Assembly: GCF_018603515.1 (NCBI RefSeq)
Contig: NZ_JACATN010000001.1
Location: 682,001 to 746,000 of the forward strand
Origin: Zobellia barbeyronii
Lineage (GTDB): Bacteria; Bacteroidota; Bacteroidia; Flavobacteriales; Flavobacteriaceae
DNA length: 64,000 bases
Direction: 5' to 3'
The notes under the pieces were generated by a model, which did no database searches, had not been told where the DNA came from, and saw nothing but the letters and a program-made list of their open reading frames with translations. This document shows positions 53,150 to 63,600 of the stretch, piece by piece. The translations under genes and the position numbers were made by a program. Within the stretch, counting starts at the first letter, position 1, and each line of letters starts with the position of its first letter.

Positions 53150-53605
53150 TTATTTTATTTCTACAATTTTTATCTCTTGCCCGTTGAAGACCACGGTATC
53201 TCCTATTTGTTTTCCAAAAAGTATTTTAGCAATTGGGGTAGCTGCAGAAATACAATACATGGTTTTATTATGTGCTTTATACTCACCTGCAGAAATGGCC
53301 AGAAAATAATCCGTTTTTGAAGTAACCACCCAACTACCCAAGCCAACCACGGCAGTATTACTCTCTTTGGGCACTTTGGATAATACTTGTTTCATCTTTT
53401 CTGCTTCGGCCAATTGCTGACCTAACTTTTCGCGCTCCAACTGCAACATAGCACGTCCGGTTTCATGTTTGTCTCCAGCACTACTTTTAGTTTCTGAGGT
53501 CAAAGACGTTTGGATATCCGCTATATTTTTTTGAATTCTAGTAATTCGTTCGGCCACAAAAGTGGCACAAAATTGATGTAGCTCCTCTTTTTCTGTCATA
53601 TTCAA
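53150..53605 (-). CDS. GreA/GreB-type transcription elongation factor-like protein
   Basis: A 151-residue protein with an N-terminal coiled coil (about 10-85, highly charged) and a C-terminal FKBP-like Gre domain (VVGLGSWVVTSKTDYFLAIS, then ISAATPIAKILFGKQIGD). Gre factors rescue backtracked RNA polymerase through acidic residues at the coiled-coil tip; here the tip region (SETKSSAGDKHETGRAML) holds Glu and Asp. The start may be the second Met at 53599. It is sometimes mislabelled in databases as a 3-oxoacyl-ACP synthase. Confidence 0.85.
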   Translation of the reverse strand: MNMTEKEELHQFCATFVAERITRIQKNIADIQTSLTSETKSSAGDKHETGRAMLQLEREKLGQQLAEAEKMKQVLSKVPKESNTAVVGLGSWVVTSKTDYFLAISAGEYKAHNKTMYCISAATPIAKILFGKQIGDTVVFNGQEIKIVEIK

Positions 53606-53760
53606 TTAATACAAAACCTATTTCATCTTTTCTAGTAAGCATTCATCGTTACTTGTGATTTACAAATTACAAGGAAATTAGTTAAAGCAGCTATTATAGT
53701 TCATTTGACAAACAACAAGACATTTGCTTAGCTCTAAGCGTATTTCCTCCATTTCGCCAC

Positions 53761-54876
53761 CTATTCCGTTAAATCTGCTAAATCTTTCCCTATGGCGCTT
53801 CCTATAGCGATACCCATGCCTCCCAAGCGAACTCCACAATACACATGGTTAGAAATTTGTTTAAGAATAGGCTTCTTCTGATGACCGGTGCCCATTATAC
53901 CACTCCATCTCCGGTCTATTTGGTGGGGGGTGTTTGGCAGAATGACTTCTCTCAGTAATTTATCTAAATGGTCATGAATTTGTTTAGAACATCCAAAGTG
54001 GTCGGTTTCTTCTCCTTTAAAGTCTAGGTTTCTTCCTCCTCCAAATAAAATACGATTACCTACATTTCTAAAATAATAATAACCTTCATCAAAATGGAAA
54101 GTGCCTTTTACAGCTAAGTTTTCAATAGGCTCTGTAATCAACACTTGTGCTCTTGCTGGTTTGACTTCTTCATTTATCAAGTTGGCTGCGAAGCCATTAG
54201 TCGCAATCAGTAATTTCTTGGTTTTGAATTCAAATAGATTGGTTTTAACATCTACTCCCGCTACCTCTTCAGAAAAACCTTCAACTGTAATTGAATTCAA
54301 TATTTTGATACCTGCCTGATGGACCAATTGTAATAACGCGTTCATCATTTTACCCGTATCCAATTGTCCTTCAAAAATATTGGTAATATAATTTTCTTTC
54401 ACCTTATTGAAACCGAAGGCATTTGGCCCCAAATGAAATGCATCTGAACCATAAACCGATTTTAAAAGGCTGTTGATTTCGGCAAGCCGATTTTCACATT
54501 TCTGATAGAGTTCAGTTGATGATTTTAGAAATAATTCATGACCACCATGAACCTGAAAATCCATAGTGTCATCACCAACATTCTTACGAAGTAATTGAAT
54601 ACCCTTCCAACGCTGCTCTACCAACGCGACTATTTCTTCCTCACTATGCCGCTCTAAGTCTGATAAAACCTCGGAAATACTGCCAAAACAAGCAAAACCA
54701 GCATTTTTAGTGCTCGCGCCTTGCGGCAGAAAGCCTTTTTCTAAAATCAGAATTTTCGCCTTAGGGAAACGCTTATGAAGCTGTAAAGCACAATTAAGTC
54801 CTACGATACCACTACCAACGATAGTGAAATCTATGTTAGACAACCATGTTTTATATTCCCAATAGCTTAAATTCAT
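53761..54876 (-). CDS. FAD-dependent oxidoreductase (DAO family)
   Basis: A 371-residue flavoprotein of the D-amino acid oxidase/glycine oxidase fold. The ADP-binding motif TIVGSGIVGLNCALQL lies near residue 18, followed by ILEKGFLPQGASTKNAGFAC, where the Ser-Thr-Lys-Asn part contacts FAD. The C-terminal part has GVRLGGMGIAIGSAIG. It oxidises an amino acid or amine; the substrate is unknown. It follows the accC terminator and stands alone. Confidence 0.88.
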   Translation of the reverse strand: MNLSYWEYKTWLSNIDFTIVGSGIVGLNCALQLHKRFPKAKILILEKGFLPQGASTKNAGFACFGSISEVLSDLERHSEEEIVALVEQRWKGIQLLRKNVGDDTMDFQVHGGHELFLKSSTELYQKCENRLAEINSLLKSVYGSDAFHLGPNAFGFNKVKENYITNIFEGQLDTGKMMNALLQLVHQAGIKILNSITVEGFSEEVAGVDVKTNLFEFKTKKLLIATNGFAANLINEEVKPARAQVLITEPIENLAVKGTFHFDEGYYYFRNVGNRILFGGGRNLDFKGEETDHFGCSKQIHDHLDKLLREVILPNTPHQIDRRWSGIMGTGHQKKPILKQISNHVYCGVRLGGMGIAIGSAIGKDLADLTE

Positions 54877-54886
54877 TTTTTTGTAT

Positions 54887-54918
54887 AAAAAAACCTCAAT
54901 ATGTATATTGAGGTTTTA
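54887..54918 (-). terminator. Intrinsic terminator of the accBC transcript
   Basis: Long stem AAAACCTCAATAT/ATATTGAGGTTTT (54890-54902, 54905-54917) with A-run to the left, i.e. a minus-strand T-run. It lies between accC and the oxidoreductase gene. Confidence 0.8.
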
Positions 54919-54921
54919 TTC

Positions 54922-56274
54922 TTAGTCCGCTGGCGGAGGATCCATTTTAAAGTCATCCATAAATGCCGTGGTGTAATTACCTGCCAGATAATCTGGATGA
55001 TCCATTAACTGCCTGTGAAACGGAATAGTTGTTTTGACACCTTCTATAACGAATTCATCTAATGCTCTTTTCATTTTATTGATAGCCTCTTCACGCGTCT
55101 GCGCAGTGGTTATCAATTTTGCTATCATAGAATCGTAGTTAGGGGGAATACTGTAACCGCTGTATACGTGAGTATCCATACGAACACCATGCCCACCTGG
55201 TATGTGCAAAGTCGTTATTTTACCCGGAGAAGGCCTAAAGTTATTGTAAGGGTCTTCTGCATTAATTCTACACTCTATAGAATGTAGTTTAGGTAAATAG
55301 TTTTTACCTGAAATAGGCACACCGGCAGCAACTAGAATTTGCTCACGAATTAAATCGTAATCAATTACTTGTTCTGTAATAGGGTGCTCTACTTGGATAC
55401 GGGTGTTCATTTCCATGAAATAGAAATTTCGGTGTTTATCTACCAGAAATTCTATTGTACCTGCACCTTCGTACTTTATAAACTCAGCAGCTTTAACCGC
55501 TGCTACACCCATTGCATCCCGAAGTTTATCGGTCATGAACGGTGATGGAGTTTCTTCCGTTAATTTTTGGTGTCTACGTTGTATAGAGCAATCTCTTTCT
55601 GAAAGGTGACAAGCTTTGCCGTATTGATCTCCAACAATTTGAATCTCAATATGTCTTGGCTCTTCAATTAATTTCTCCATGTACATGCCGCCATTTCCAA
55701 ATGCAGCAGTAGCTTCTTGAACCGCGCTTTCGAAAAGATCTTGCATATCCTCTTCTTTAAAAACAGCACGCATACCTTTACCACCACCACCTGCAGTTGC
55801 TTTGACCATAACGGGATAACCCATTTTCTTCGCAACCTTAATAGCATCGGCAACATCTTTCAACAAACCATCGGAACCTGGTACCGTAGGAACACCGGCC
55901 TCTTTCATAGTTTTCTTAGCAGAAGACTTATCCCCCATACGATCTATATGTTCGCCAGAAGCTCCAATAAACTTAATATCGTGCTCTGCACAAATCTTAG
56001 AAAATTTAGAATTTTCTGAAAGAAATCCGTAGCCTGGATGAATAGCGTCAGCATTTGTAATTTCTGCCGCTGCAATTATATTAGGTATTTTTAGGTACGA
56101 CTCACTACTTGCAGCCGGACCAATACATACAGCTTCGTCAGCAAAACGAACATGCAAACTCTCCTCATCTGCTTTAGAATAGACCGCAACGGTTTTGATA
56201 CCCATTTCCTTACAGGTTCGTATAACACGAAGCGCAATCTCTCCCCTATTTGCAATTAATATTTTCTTGAACAT
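54922..56274 (-). CDS. accC: Biotin carboxylase subunit of acetyl-CoA carboxylase
   Basis: Carboxylates biotin on AccB using ATP and bicarbonate. The 450-residue protein has an intact N-terminal start [20 protein letters not shown], the ATP-grasp loop [17 protein letters not shown], and [13 protein letters not shown]-like active site ([15 protein letters not shown]). It is the last gene of the fabH-accB-accC run, 84 bp after accB. Confidence 0.98.
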   Translation of the reverse strand: MFKKILIANRGEIALRVIRTCKEMGIKTVAVYSKADEESLHVRFADEAVCIGPAASSESYLKIPNIIAAAEITNADAIHPGYGFLSENSKFSKICAEHDIKFIGASGEHIDRMGDKSSAKKTMKEAGVPTVPGSDGLLKDVADAIKVAKKMGYPVMVKATAGGGGKGMRAVFKEEDMQDLFESAVQEATAAFGNGGMYMEKLIEEPRHIEIQIVGDQYGKACHLSERDCSIQRRHQKLTEETPSPFMTDKLRDAMGVAAVKAAEFIKYEGAGTIEFLVDKHRNFYFMEMNTRIQVEHPITEQVIDYDLIREQILVAAGVPISGKNYLPKLHSIECRINAEDPYNNFRPSPGKITTLHIPGGHGVRMDTHVYSGYSIPPNYDSMIAKLITTAQTREEAINKMKRALDEFVIEGVKTTIPFHRQLMDHPDYLAGNYTTAFMDDFKMDPPPAD

Positions 56275-56358
56275 ACTTTTTCAATTTAAATTCCAAAATC
56301 TAAGTACCAACAATTTATTCCCGCTAGGGAAAACTTATTTGGGATTCAGAATTTATAT

Positions 56359-56850
56359 TTATGATGGATCTACCAAAAATAAAGGCTGATCAAACTCTAC
56401 AGGAGAAGAATCATCTACCAAAACCTTTACGATTTTACCAGAAACTTCAGATTCAATATCATTAAAAAGTTTCATAGCTTCAATAACACAAAGCACATCT
56501 CCTTTTCCGATAGTACTACCTACCTCAACAAAAACGCTTTTATCCGGTGATGGCTTTCTGTAGAAAGTACCGATGATAGGTGATTTGATAGTAATATATT
56601 TGGAATCTTCTTCTTTTTCAGCTTTTGCTGCATCTCCTGAGGCTCCTTCAATATTTTGAACGGGAGCTTGTTGAGAAGGCATCATTTGAGCTTGCGGCAT
56701 AGGGATTTGCTGCACGTAGGTTGTTTCGTTTCCAGAATCTGCAGTACCTGTTTTAATGGTGATTTTTAAATCCTCCATTTCCAACTTTACTTCACTGGCA
56801 CCTGATTTTGCTACAAACTTGATCAGGCTTTGAATTTCTTTAATATCCAT
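56359..56850 (-). CDS. accB: Biotin carboxyl carrier protein
   Basis: A 163-residue carrier with biotinylated Lys127 in CVIEAMKLFN. The N-terminal helix region (1-35), a flexible Pro/Gln/Met-rich linker (about 48-72) and the C-terminal biotinyl domain are all present. It lies 33 bp after fabH and precedes accC in the same transcript. Confidence 0.98.
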   Translation of the reverse strand: MDIKEIQSLIKFVAKSGASEVKLEMEDLKITIKTGTADSGNETTYVQQIPMPQAQMMPSQQAPVQNIEGASGDAAKAEKEEDSKYITIKSPIIGTFYRKPSPDKSVFVEVGSTIGKGDVLCVIEAMKLFNDIESEVSGKIVKVLVDDSSPVEFDQPLFLVDPS

Positions 56851-56883
56851 GGAATGTTGTTTATTTAAGTGATCGGTATTTAT

Positions 56884-57876
56884 TTAGTAAGCCCATTTTA
56901 GGTAAATGGAACCCCAGGTGAAACCTCCGCCAAAAGCAGCAAAGACAAGGTTATCTCCTTTTTTAAATTTACTTTCAAAATCGGCCAATAACAACGGTAA
57001 GGTAGCCGATGTAGTGTTGCCGTATCTTTCTATGTTCATTAGAACCTTAGAATTGTCGAGTCCCATTCTATTGGCAGTCGCATCTATGATTCTTTTATTA
57101 GCTTGATGCGGAACCAACCAAGAAACATCTGTATCTTCTAGATTGTTGCGCTGCATAATTCTTTCGGCTACATCTGCCATATTAGAAACTGCAAATTTGA
57201 ACACTGTTTTACCTTCTTGGTAAATAAAGTGTTTTCTATTTTTAACCGTTTCTTCTGTGGCTGGCATTAATGAACCTCCAGCATCCATACCTAAGAATTG
57301 TCTTCCTGTACCATCTGATCTTAGATATTCATCTTGCAATCCTAGACCTTCTTCGTTTGGCTCAAACAATGCCGCACCGGCACCATCACCAAATATAATA
57401 CATGTAGTACGATCCGTATAATCTATTATTGAGGACATCTTATCTGCCCCTATCAATAAAACTTTTTTATACCTGCCAGATTCTATATAACTCGCAGCAG
57501 TAGACATACCGAACAAAAAGCTGGAGCACGCTGCTAAAAGATCATAGGCAAATGCATTTACCGCTCCAATTTCCGATGCTACAAAAGCAGCAGTAGACGC
57601 TACCATGCTATCTGGAGTTGCAGTGGCAATGATTACCAAATCAATTTCCTTTGGGTCAATATTTTTCTTTTGAATAAGATCTTCTGCAGCCTTGATAGCC
57701 AAATATGAAGTTCCTTCTCCTTCTTCGGGCTTTAATACCCTTCTTTCTTTAATTCCTGTTCTAGAAACAATCCATTCATCATTGGTATCCACCATTTCTT
57801 CCAACATATTGTTGGTCATGACAAATTTCGGAACATATCCTCCTACAGCCGTAATTGCTGCTGTTGTTTTACTCAT
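56884..57876 (-). CDS. fabH: Beta-ketoacyl-ACP synthase III (FabH)
   Basis: Starts fatty-acid synthesis by joining an acyl-CoA to malonyl-ACP. The 330-residue protein has catalytic Cys117 (LLAACSSFLFG), His in WLVPHQANKRI and Asn in YGNTTSATLPL. It follows rpmF, from which a strong terminator (57996-58025) separates it, and leads accB-accC. Confidence 0.97.
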   Translation of the reverse strand: MSKTTAAITAVGGYVPKFVMTNNMLEEMVDTNDEWIVSRTGIKERRVLKPEEGEGTSYLAIKAAEDLIQKKNIDPKEIDLVIIATATPDSMVASTAAFVASEIGAVNAFAYDLLAACSSFLFGMSTAASYIESGRYKKVLLIGADKMSSIIDYTDRTTCIIFGDGAGAALFEPNEEGLGLQDEYLRSDGTGRQFLGMDAGGSLMPATEETVKNRKHFIYQEGKTVFKFAVSNMADVAERIMQRNNLEDTDVSWLVPHQANKRIIDATANRMGLDNSKVLMNIERYGNTTSATLPLLLADFESKFKKGDNLVFAAFGGGFTWGSIYLKWAY

Positions 57877-57995
57877 CTTAAAGTCGATTTGATATCAGAA
57901 AGCCTCAAAAATGCCTCAAAATTGGTGAAAAATAATCAATTTTCATCAATTTTTCCTGTAAAACTATGCGTTTTTGAGATTTGAGTACTAGAAAT

Positions 57996-58025
57996 AAAAA
58001 ACTCCCGTCATTAAATACGGGAGTC
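57996..58025 (-). terminator. Intrinsic terminator of the yceD-rpmF transcript
   Basis: 8-bp GC-rich stem ACTCCCGT/ACGGGAGT (58001-58008, 58017-58024), loop of 8 nt, minus-strand T6 run at 57995-58001. It follows rpmF by about 30 bp. Confidence 0.82.
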
Positions 58026-58056
58026 GTTTTATTCATTAATAAGATAACCGTAACGT

Positions 58057-58254
58057 TTATGCTTCGGCTTCCTCAGTCTTATCGATCAAAATTTGACCTT
58101 TATAATATAATTTTCCTTCATGCCAATGTGCTCTGTGGAACAAGTGGATTTCACCAGTAGTTGGGTCAGTAGCCAAAGTTGGTGCTACTGCTTTGTAATG
58201 TGTTCTTCTTTTGTCCCTTCTGGTTCTCGATATTTTTCTCTTAGGATGTGCCAT
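58057..58254 (-). CDS. rpmF: Ribosomal protein L32
   Basis: A 65-residue basic protein of the large ribosomal subunit, beginning [20 protein letters not shown]. The zinc-ribbon cysteines of some L32 proteins are absent ([11 protein letters not shown] instead), i.e. the Cys-minus type. It is coupled to the yceD gene 7 bp upstream. Confidence 0.97.
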   Translation of the reverse strand: MAHPKRKISRTRRDKRRTHYKAVAPTLATDPTTGEIHLFHRAHWHEGKLYYKGQILIDKTEEAEA

Positions 58255-58261
58255 TTAAAAC

Positions 58262-58786
58262 TTATTTATCCGTTAACAGTTTCTTTAATTCGTCCCATCT
58301 GGGATCACTTTCTTTTTTCTTTTCCTTAGGCTGCAATTCTTCAAGCTTTTTTAATGCTTCCGATTGCAATGTACCATCTAATACCCCTGGGTGAATTCTT
58401 TTTTGCGGTACGGCCAACACTAACATTTCGTATACGTATTGTGCAATATTGACCTGATGTTCTCTATGGGGTATAATCAGAATCTCATCATCATCATCAT
58501 TAAACTCATCCCCAAACTTGACTACGAGTTCCAAATCTGCCTCAATAGGCTGATCAAAAGGTTCGTTGGTCAGGTCGCAATTTACATTAACCGTGCCTTG
58601 GGCTTTCATCTCTAACTCGAGCATTGTGCTCGTTTTATTCAACACTACAACTAAATTAATGCTTGCTGCATTAAAATCGTCATACCCAAAAGATTCAAAG
58701 AACGGGTTATCAATCGTATACTCAAATTCGTGTTTTCCTTGTCCTAATCCAGAGAAAGGAATGTTAAACTCCTTTTGCTTCATCAT
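58262..58786 (-). CDS. YceD/DUF177 family protein
   Basis: A 174-residue acidic protein of the YceD family, which occurs beside rpmF in most bacteria and has been linked to 23S rRNA or ribosome processing. The CDLTNEPFDQPIEADLELVV segment and the polyaspartate stretch (EFNDDDDEI) are typical. The start is placed at the ATG at 58786; an upstream GTG at 58807 is possible but relatives start near KEF. A full promoter lies upstream. Confidence 0.9.
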   Translation of the reverse strand: MMKQKEFNIPFSGLGQGKHEFEYTIDNPFFESFGYDDFNAASINLVVVLNKTSTMLELEMKAQGTVNVNCDLTNEPFDQPIEADLELVVKFGDEFNDDDDEILIIPHREHQVNIAQYVYEMLVLAVPQKRIHPGVLDGTLQSEALKKLEELQPKEKKKESDPRWDELKKLLTDK

Positions 58787-58827
58787 TTCAACACTATTTT
58801 TATACACCGCCAGATTAAAGGCGGGTG

Positions 58828-58857
58828 CAAAGATACTATTATTTAATAAACTTACAA
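58828..58857 (-). promoter_or_regulatory. Promoter of yceD-rpmF
   Basis: On the minus strand, TTG (forward 58855-58857), 19 bp, then TATCTTTG (58828-58835): both core elements at ideal spacing, about 42 bp before the ATG at 58786. Confidence 0.7.
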
Positions 58858-58945
58858 CCCTTTTTTAATTGGAATTCAATAAGTTCGCCTATCTTATAGA
58901 CCTTTTCTTGAAATTAAAAGGGCTCGCTAATAGAAAAACATGCCT

Positions 58946-59992
58946 TTAGCGTCTAATTCGCTGCTTCTGTAAAGGGTTCTTAGTAAGCTCCATATACTCT
59001 TTTCTATTCTTAAAAATTTGCAATGCCGTAAAAACTGCCTCTTTAAAAGAGCTAGGATCTGCCTTGCCTTTACCAGCAATTTCATAGGCTGTTCCATGAT
59101 CTGGAGATGTTCTTACTTTAGATAAACCTGCCGTAAAGTTCACTCCTTTACCAAATGACAATGTTTTGAACGGTATAAGACCTTGATCATGATAAGCCGC
59201 TAAAATGGCATCAAAGTTTTTGTAAGCATCAGAGCCAAAGAAACTATCTGCAGAATAAGGACCGAAAACCAAATGTCCTGCATCTGACATCTCTTTAATG
59301 ACCGGTTTTAAGACCTCATCATCTTCTTTACCGATAATACCGTTGTCTCCGCTATGTGGATTAATACCTAACATAGCCACCTTTGGAGCGCGTATGCCAA
59401 AATCCATCTGTAAAGACTTCTCTATGGTGCGCACTTTATCTCTAATCAATATTGCATTTATAGCTGCCGAAACATCTTTCACCGCAACGTGATCAGTTAA
59501 CAAACCTACCTTAAGCTCGTCCGTTACCATGAACATCAAACTTTCGCCTTCTAGTTCTTGAGCTAAAAAATCTGTATGCCCTGGAAATTTAAAATCCTCG
59601 GCTTGAATGTTATTTTTATTAATAGGCGCTGTAACCAACGCATCTATGGTATCGTTCTTTAATGCATCAACTGCTGCTCGTAAAGACTGAATGGCATATT
59701 TACCCCCTTCTTCGGTAGCTTCGCCAAAATTGATTTTAGGAATTTCTTTCCATACATTAACCACATTTATCTTACCATCTACTGCTTTTGAAGCATCAGC
59801 AATACCGTGATAATTAATATCAAGATTCAATTCTTTTTTCTGAAAAGAAATAGTTTTGTTTGATGCAAATATAACCGGCGTACAAAAATCCAGCATACGG
59901 GCATCTTCAAAAGTCTTGAGTACTACCTCACAACCTATTCCATTCAAATCACCTATAGAAATACCCAGTTTAATTTTTCCTTCTTCCTGCAT
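58946..59992 (-). CDS. pdxA: 4-hydroxythreonine-4-phosphate dehydrogenase (PdxA)
   Basis: Oxidises 4-phosphohydroxy-L-threonine in the DXP-dependent vitamin B6 pathway. The 348-residue protein has the opening KLGISIGDLNGIGCEVVLKT, metal ligands in FPGHTDFLAQ and AAYHDQGLIPFK, and NPHSGDNG. The other B6 genes are not in the window. It is divergent from ribE across 59 bp. Confidence 0.97.
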   Translation of the reverse strand: MQEEGKIKLGISIGDLNGIGCEVVLKTFEDARMLDFCTPVIFASNKTISFQKKELNLDINYHGIADASKAVDGKINVVNVWKEIPKINFGEATEEGGKYAIQSLRAAVDALKNDTIDALVTAPINKNNIQAEDFKFPGHTDFLAQELEGESLMFMVTDELKVGLLTDHVAVKDVSAAINAILIRDKVRTIEKSLQMDFGIRAPKVAMLGINPHSGDNGIIGKEDDEVLKPVIKEMSDAGHLVFGPYSADSFFGSDAYKNFDAILAAYHDQGLIPFKTLSFGKGVNFTAGLSKVRTSPDHGTAYEIAGKGKADPSSFKEAVFTALQIFKNRKEYMELTKNPLQKQRIRR

Positions 59993-60001
59993 CTTATTCT
60001 T

Positions 60002-60009
60002 TACCTTTG
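60002..60009 (+). promoter_or_regulatory. Predicted -7 box of ribE
   Basis: TACCTTTG, a perfect TAnnTTTG match 42 bp upstream of the ribE ATG. No FMN riboswitch is visible in the short leader. Confidence 0.5.
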
Positions 60010-60051
60010 CCTAATAATATAGGGTACAAAACTACTTAAATTTAACGGAAC

Positions 60052-60648
60052 ATGTTTACGGGCATTATTGAAACTTTAGGCGAAATACAACAATTAGAAA
60101 AAGAAGGCAGTAACCTTCATATTACGGTGAAGTCTCCGCTGACATCAGAACTCAAAATTGATCAGAGCGTTGCGCACAATGGTGTATGCCTTACCGTTGT
60201 TTCTTTAGATGAAAACACCTATACCGTAACTGCTATTGACGAAACTTTGCAGAAAACTAATCTAGATGAATTAAAAGTAGGTGAAAAGGTAAACTTGGAG
60301 CGCGCCATGATTCTTGGTTCTCGTCTAGACGGCCACATCGTTCAAGGCCATGTAGACCAAACTGGAACCTGCAAAGCCGTTGAAGAAAAAGACGGCAGTT
60401 GGTTTTTTACTTTTGAATATGATGCCGGAACAGGGAACCCTACTATTGAGAAGGGCTCCATTACTATTGACGGCACAAGTCTTACCGTTGTGAATTCAGG
60501 AAAGAACAGTTTTAGCGTTGCCATCATCCCCTACACTTACGAACACACGCGCTTTAACTCATACAAGGTAGGTACTGTTGTAAACCTTGAGTTTGATGTT
60601 ATTGGTAAGTATGTAGCAAAGTTGATGTCTTATCAGAATAACGCTTAA
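60052..60648 (+). CDS. ribE: Riboflavin synthase alpha chain
   Basis: Converts two 6,7-dimethyl-8-ribityllumazine molecules into riboflavin. The 198-residue protein has the invariant N-terminus MFTGIIETLG and two lumazine-binding repeats, each ending in a VAHNGVCLTV- or IDGTSLTVV-type motif, with HIVQGHVDQTG between. It is monocistronic and convergent with the transglutaminase-domain gene 1 bp away. Confidence 0.96.
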   Translation: MFTGIIETLGEIQQLEKEGSNLHITVKSPLTSELKIDQSVAHNGVCLTVVSLDENTYTVTAIDETLQKTNLDELKVGEKVNLERAMILGSRLDGHIVQGHVDQTGTCKAVEEKDGSWFFTFEYDAGTGNPTIEKGSITIDGTSLTVVNSGKNSFSVAIIPYTYEHTRFNSYKVGTVVNLEFDVIGKYVAKLMSYQNNA

Positions 60649-60649
60649 A

Positions 60650-63600
60650 TTATTTTTTACCTGAAAAACTAACTTTAGTTTCCTTCTTGTTTTTCTTAAA
60701 GCCAATAAGCTGTTGTTTAGCATCTAAAGCCGCCTTTACGTAGGCCTTAAAGTCTTTGTAATCACTTGCGGCAATACGCTCTTTTGAGGTTTTAGCTTCA
60801 ATAGTAATATGCAGCTCGCTTTCTTTGGCTAACTCATAATCGATTTTAAAATGATGTTTTTGAAAACTGTAATCCGCACTTTCAGGGATTTCAACAAAAC
60901 GCTCATCACCTTTTAGTTTGATTACATAGCTAGACTTATAGACATCTGCATTTTCGTAAAGCAAATAGTCAATAGGGAAAGCACGTTCATCATCTTGAAT
61001 AATTGAAGTATTATAAGCATTGTTCACCGCTGGAATACGAAACACCTTCATACTCCCAATTTCATCTAACTTTTCGTTTACCGTCAAATTTGATGTATAT
61101 TTCAGAACAGGAGCCCTAAGCTCATAATTAATATGATGTATGCTATCAAAAGTAAAATCTTCTGTTATTCTACTTTTAAAATCATCCGTAATACTCTTTT
61201 TTACCACTTCGTAATTGTCTTCCTTAAAAATAGCGGCATAGTGAGAATTGATGCTTCCTCTTAAAGCCGATTCTATTTTTAACTGATGAGAACCATCACC
61301 TATAACATACTCCATATTACTCTCCAGCACTGTAGTCGTATGATCAATATCCTTTAGTTTATAAATACCTTTCTTAACATCTTTCAGCCATTTATTAGGG
61401 ATATCCAAAGCCGTAGCACTTTCTAAACTAGTAGGTACTGACTTATAAGGCATGTTATTATCAGTTAGCTCCAAATACTGAGGTTTACCATCTATAAACA
61501 CTTTAGCTATACAGTGATTAAAATCTTGACTAGGCAACACCATTGTACTTTCTCCATAATCTGAAGTAAGCACTAAAACTAAATGCGATTTTAAACCCGC
61601 CATTTGAGCTAGCGTAACATACAACGTTGAAAAATCTTTACAATCACCCAATTTAGATTTTATAGTTTTTGAAGGTCTTTGCGGAACAAAACCACTTTGT
61701 CTAAAACCTACATGGCTATAGCTAAAGTTCTCCATAATATAATAGTAGATCTTGGAAGCCTTTTCGTCTTCTGATAACCCATCGCTTCCTGAAGGGAAAA
61801 TGGTTTTAAACGCTTCTTGAACATCAGAATTCATAACAATCTGGGGGCGTACTAAATCTGAATACCAATTGGCAATATCATCCCAAGAGCCTATTGTGCT
61901 TACATGTACATAGCTAGCTACATCACTAAGACTTGGCATGAAGTTTTCCTCAGGTGTTAATTCTTTCTGGTCAATGGTTTCCCACTCATGATAAACATAA
62001 TCATCTATATTTCGCTTTTGATACGCTACTTCACCATTAAGGGTTTTAGTAGTGAACTTTTTATCCTTGGGCACCAAAATCTTTAAAGTATTTTTATGGA
62101 TAGGGTGAAAAGAATCAAACTGAAAATAATCTACATGGTCTTTATAAAATCGTCCGCTATTGGCATAGCTGCTTTCATAATCTACATAAATGATATCTCC
62201 TATCTCTAAGTTATTAAAAACAATACTAGAACCACTTTTTGAGGCCGGAACTATTTTTTTGTTCGGCTTAACGATTTCAGATTTAGTAATGTGATAGTTA
62301 CCACTAAGACCTAGATTTACTTCCTTTAAAGATTCTATACCACTATCGCTAGTAATTTCAACCACGTAACGCGTCTGGGATTTTCCACCACCTTCTGGAT
62401 ACAGCTGAAGCAAGCTTTCATCTAGCAAATAATTATAGCCATAGTTACCTATTACACCTTTATCTCTATTTTTGGCCATGAATTCATATATATCCGGCGT
62501 CGCTACTTCTTCAAAATAATTTTTACCATTAGAGAGGTCATCTATTTTCTTTCGTAACGAAGTATTTGCCCCATTATGTTTCAATGACTTTTTATACCAA
62601 CCCAAAGCTTCTTTTTTCTTTCCAGATTGCTCAAGAGCAGTTCCTTTTAATTCCATGGCAACAAAAGAGTACGGGAAGTTTTTAAGCATCTGGTCTATGT
62701 AAGGCAGAGACTCTTCATACTTCTTGTATTCATGCTGATACGCTATGTAATCTGATAAGTAAATATTATCATGATCCACCAAATTGTAACGTTTTTCAAA
62801 AAGAGCCAAAGCTTCTTTTTTTCTATCTTGTTTATTGTAAAAACCAGCAAGCGACTGCAATGCGCCATAGTCAAAATAGGTATCATCAATCTCTTCAAGT
62901 ATTTTTATCGCCTTATCATCTTCATTCAAATAAGCCGAATAAATATTGAGATAAACCTTTAAAATACTAAGCTGATCCTTATAGTTTTCAGTAATTTTTT
63001 TTAAGGTTTCTTTTACCGCAGACTTGTCTTCTTGCCTGATATTCAGTAATAATTGAGCAGATTTTTTCAAAATATCCATATCTGTCGAAGCAGAAAATTC
63101 TTCTACAAAACCTTCAAATTCTGGTAAAGGCAGTTTAAACAGTTCTCTAGAATCTTCAAAGCGATAGATGTAAGACAAATAATATTGCTCGTCATCGCTT
63201 TCTATATTTTTCTGAAGTTCTTTAGCAGAAGTATAGTCCTTTTCTTTTGTGTAGCATTCAATAAGATATTTTCTTAAAAACGAGCTTTCAGGATATGCAT
63301 CTATCCAAGGTTGCAATGTTTCCTTGGCCTCATTAAATTTGGAATTCCTTAAATAGGCACTTACCAAACACACCGTATTGAAAAAATTGTTCGGGTCTTG
63401 CTTTAACCTGTTCTGAAAAAATTCTTCTACCGAATGCGGAAGTTCTTTGGGAGCAATAGCTTCTATTGAACTTTTTTTATAGGCACTTGGAGCTGCGTTA
63501 TATTTTAAATCGTTGAAAGCATTACCTTCTTCGTCCGTAATTCTAACAATGAAATAAGCAATCCCACTTTGATCGGCACTTTTAACCAAGAGACGGTTAT

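Noticed and set aside
59993-60051. FMN riboswitch upstream of ribE
   Set aside because: The gap is only 59 bp, too short for the RFN element.
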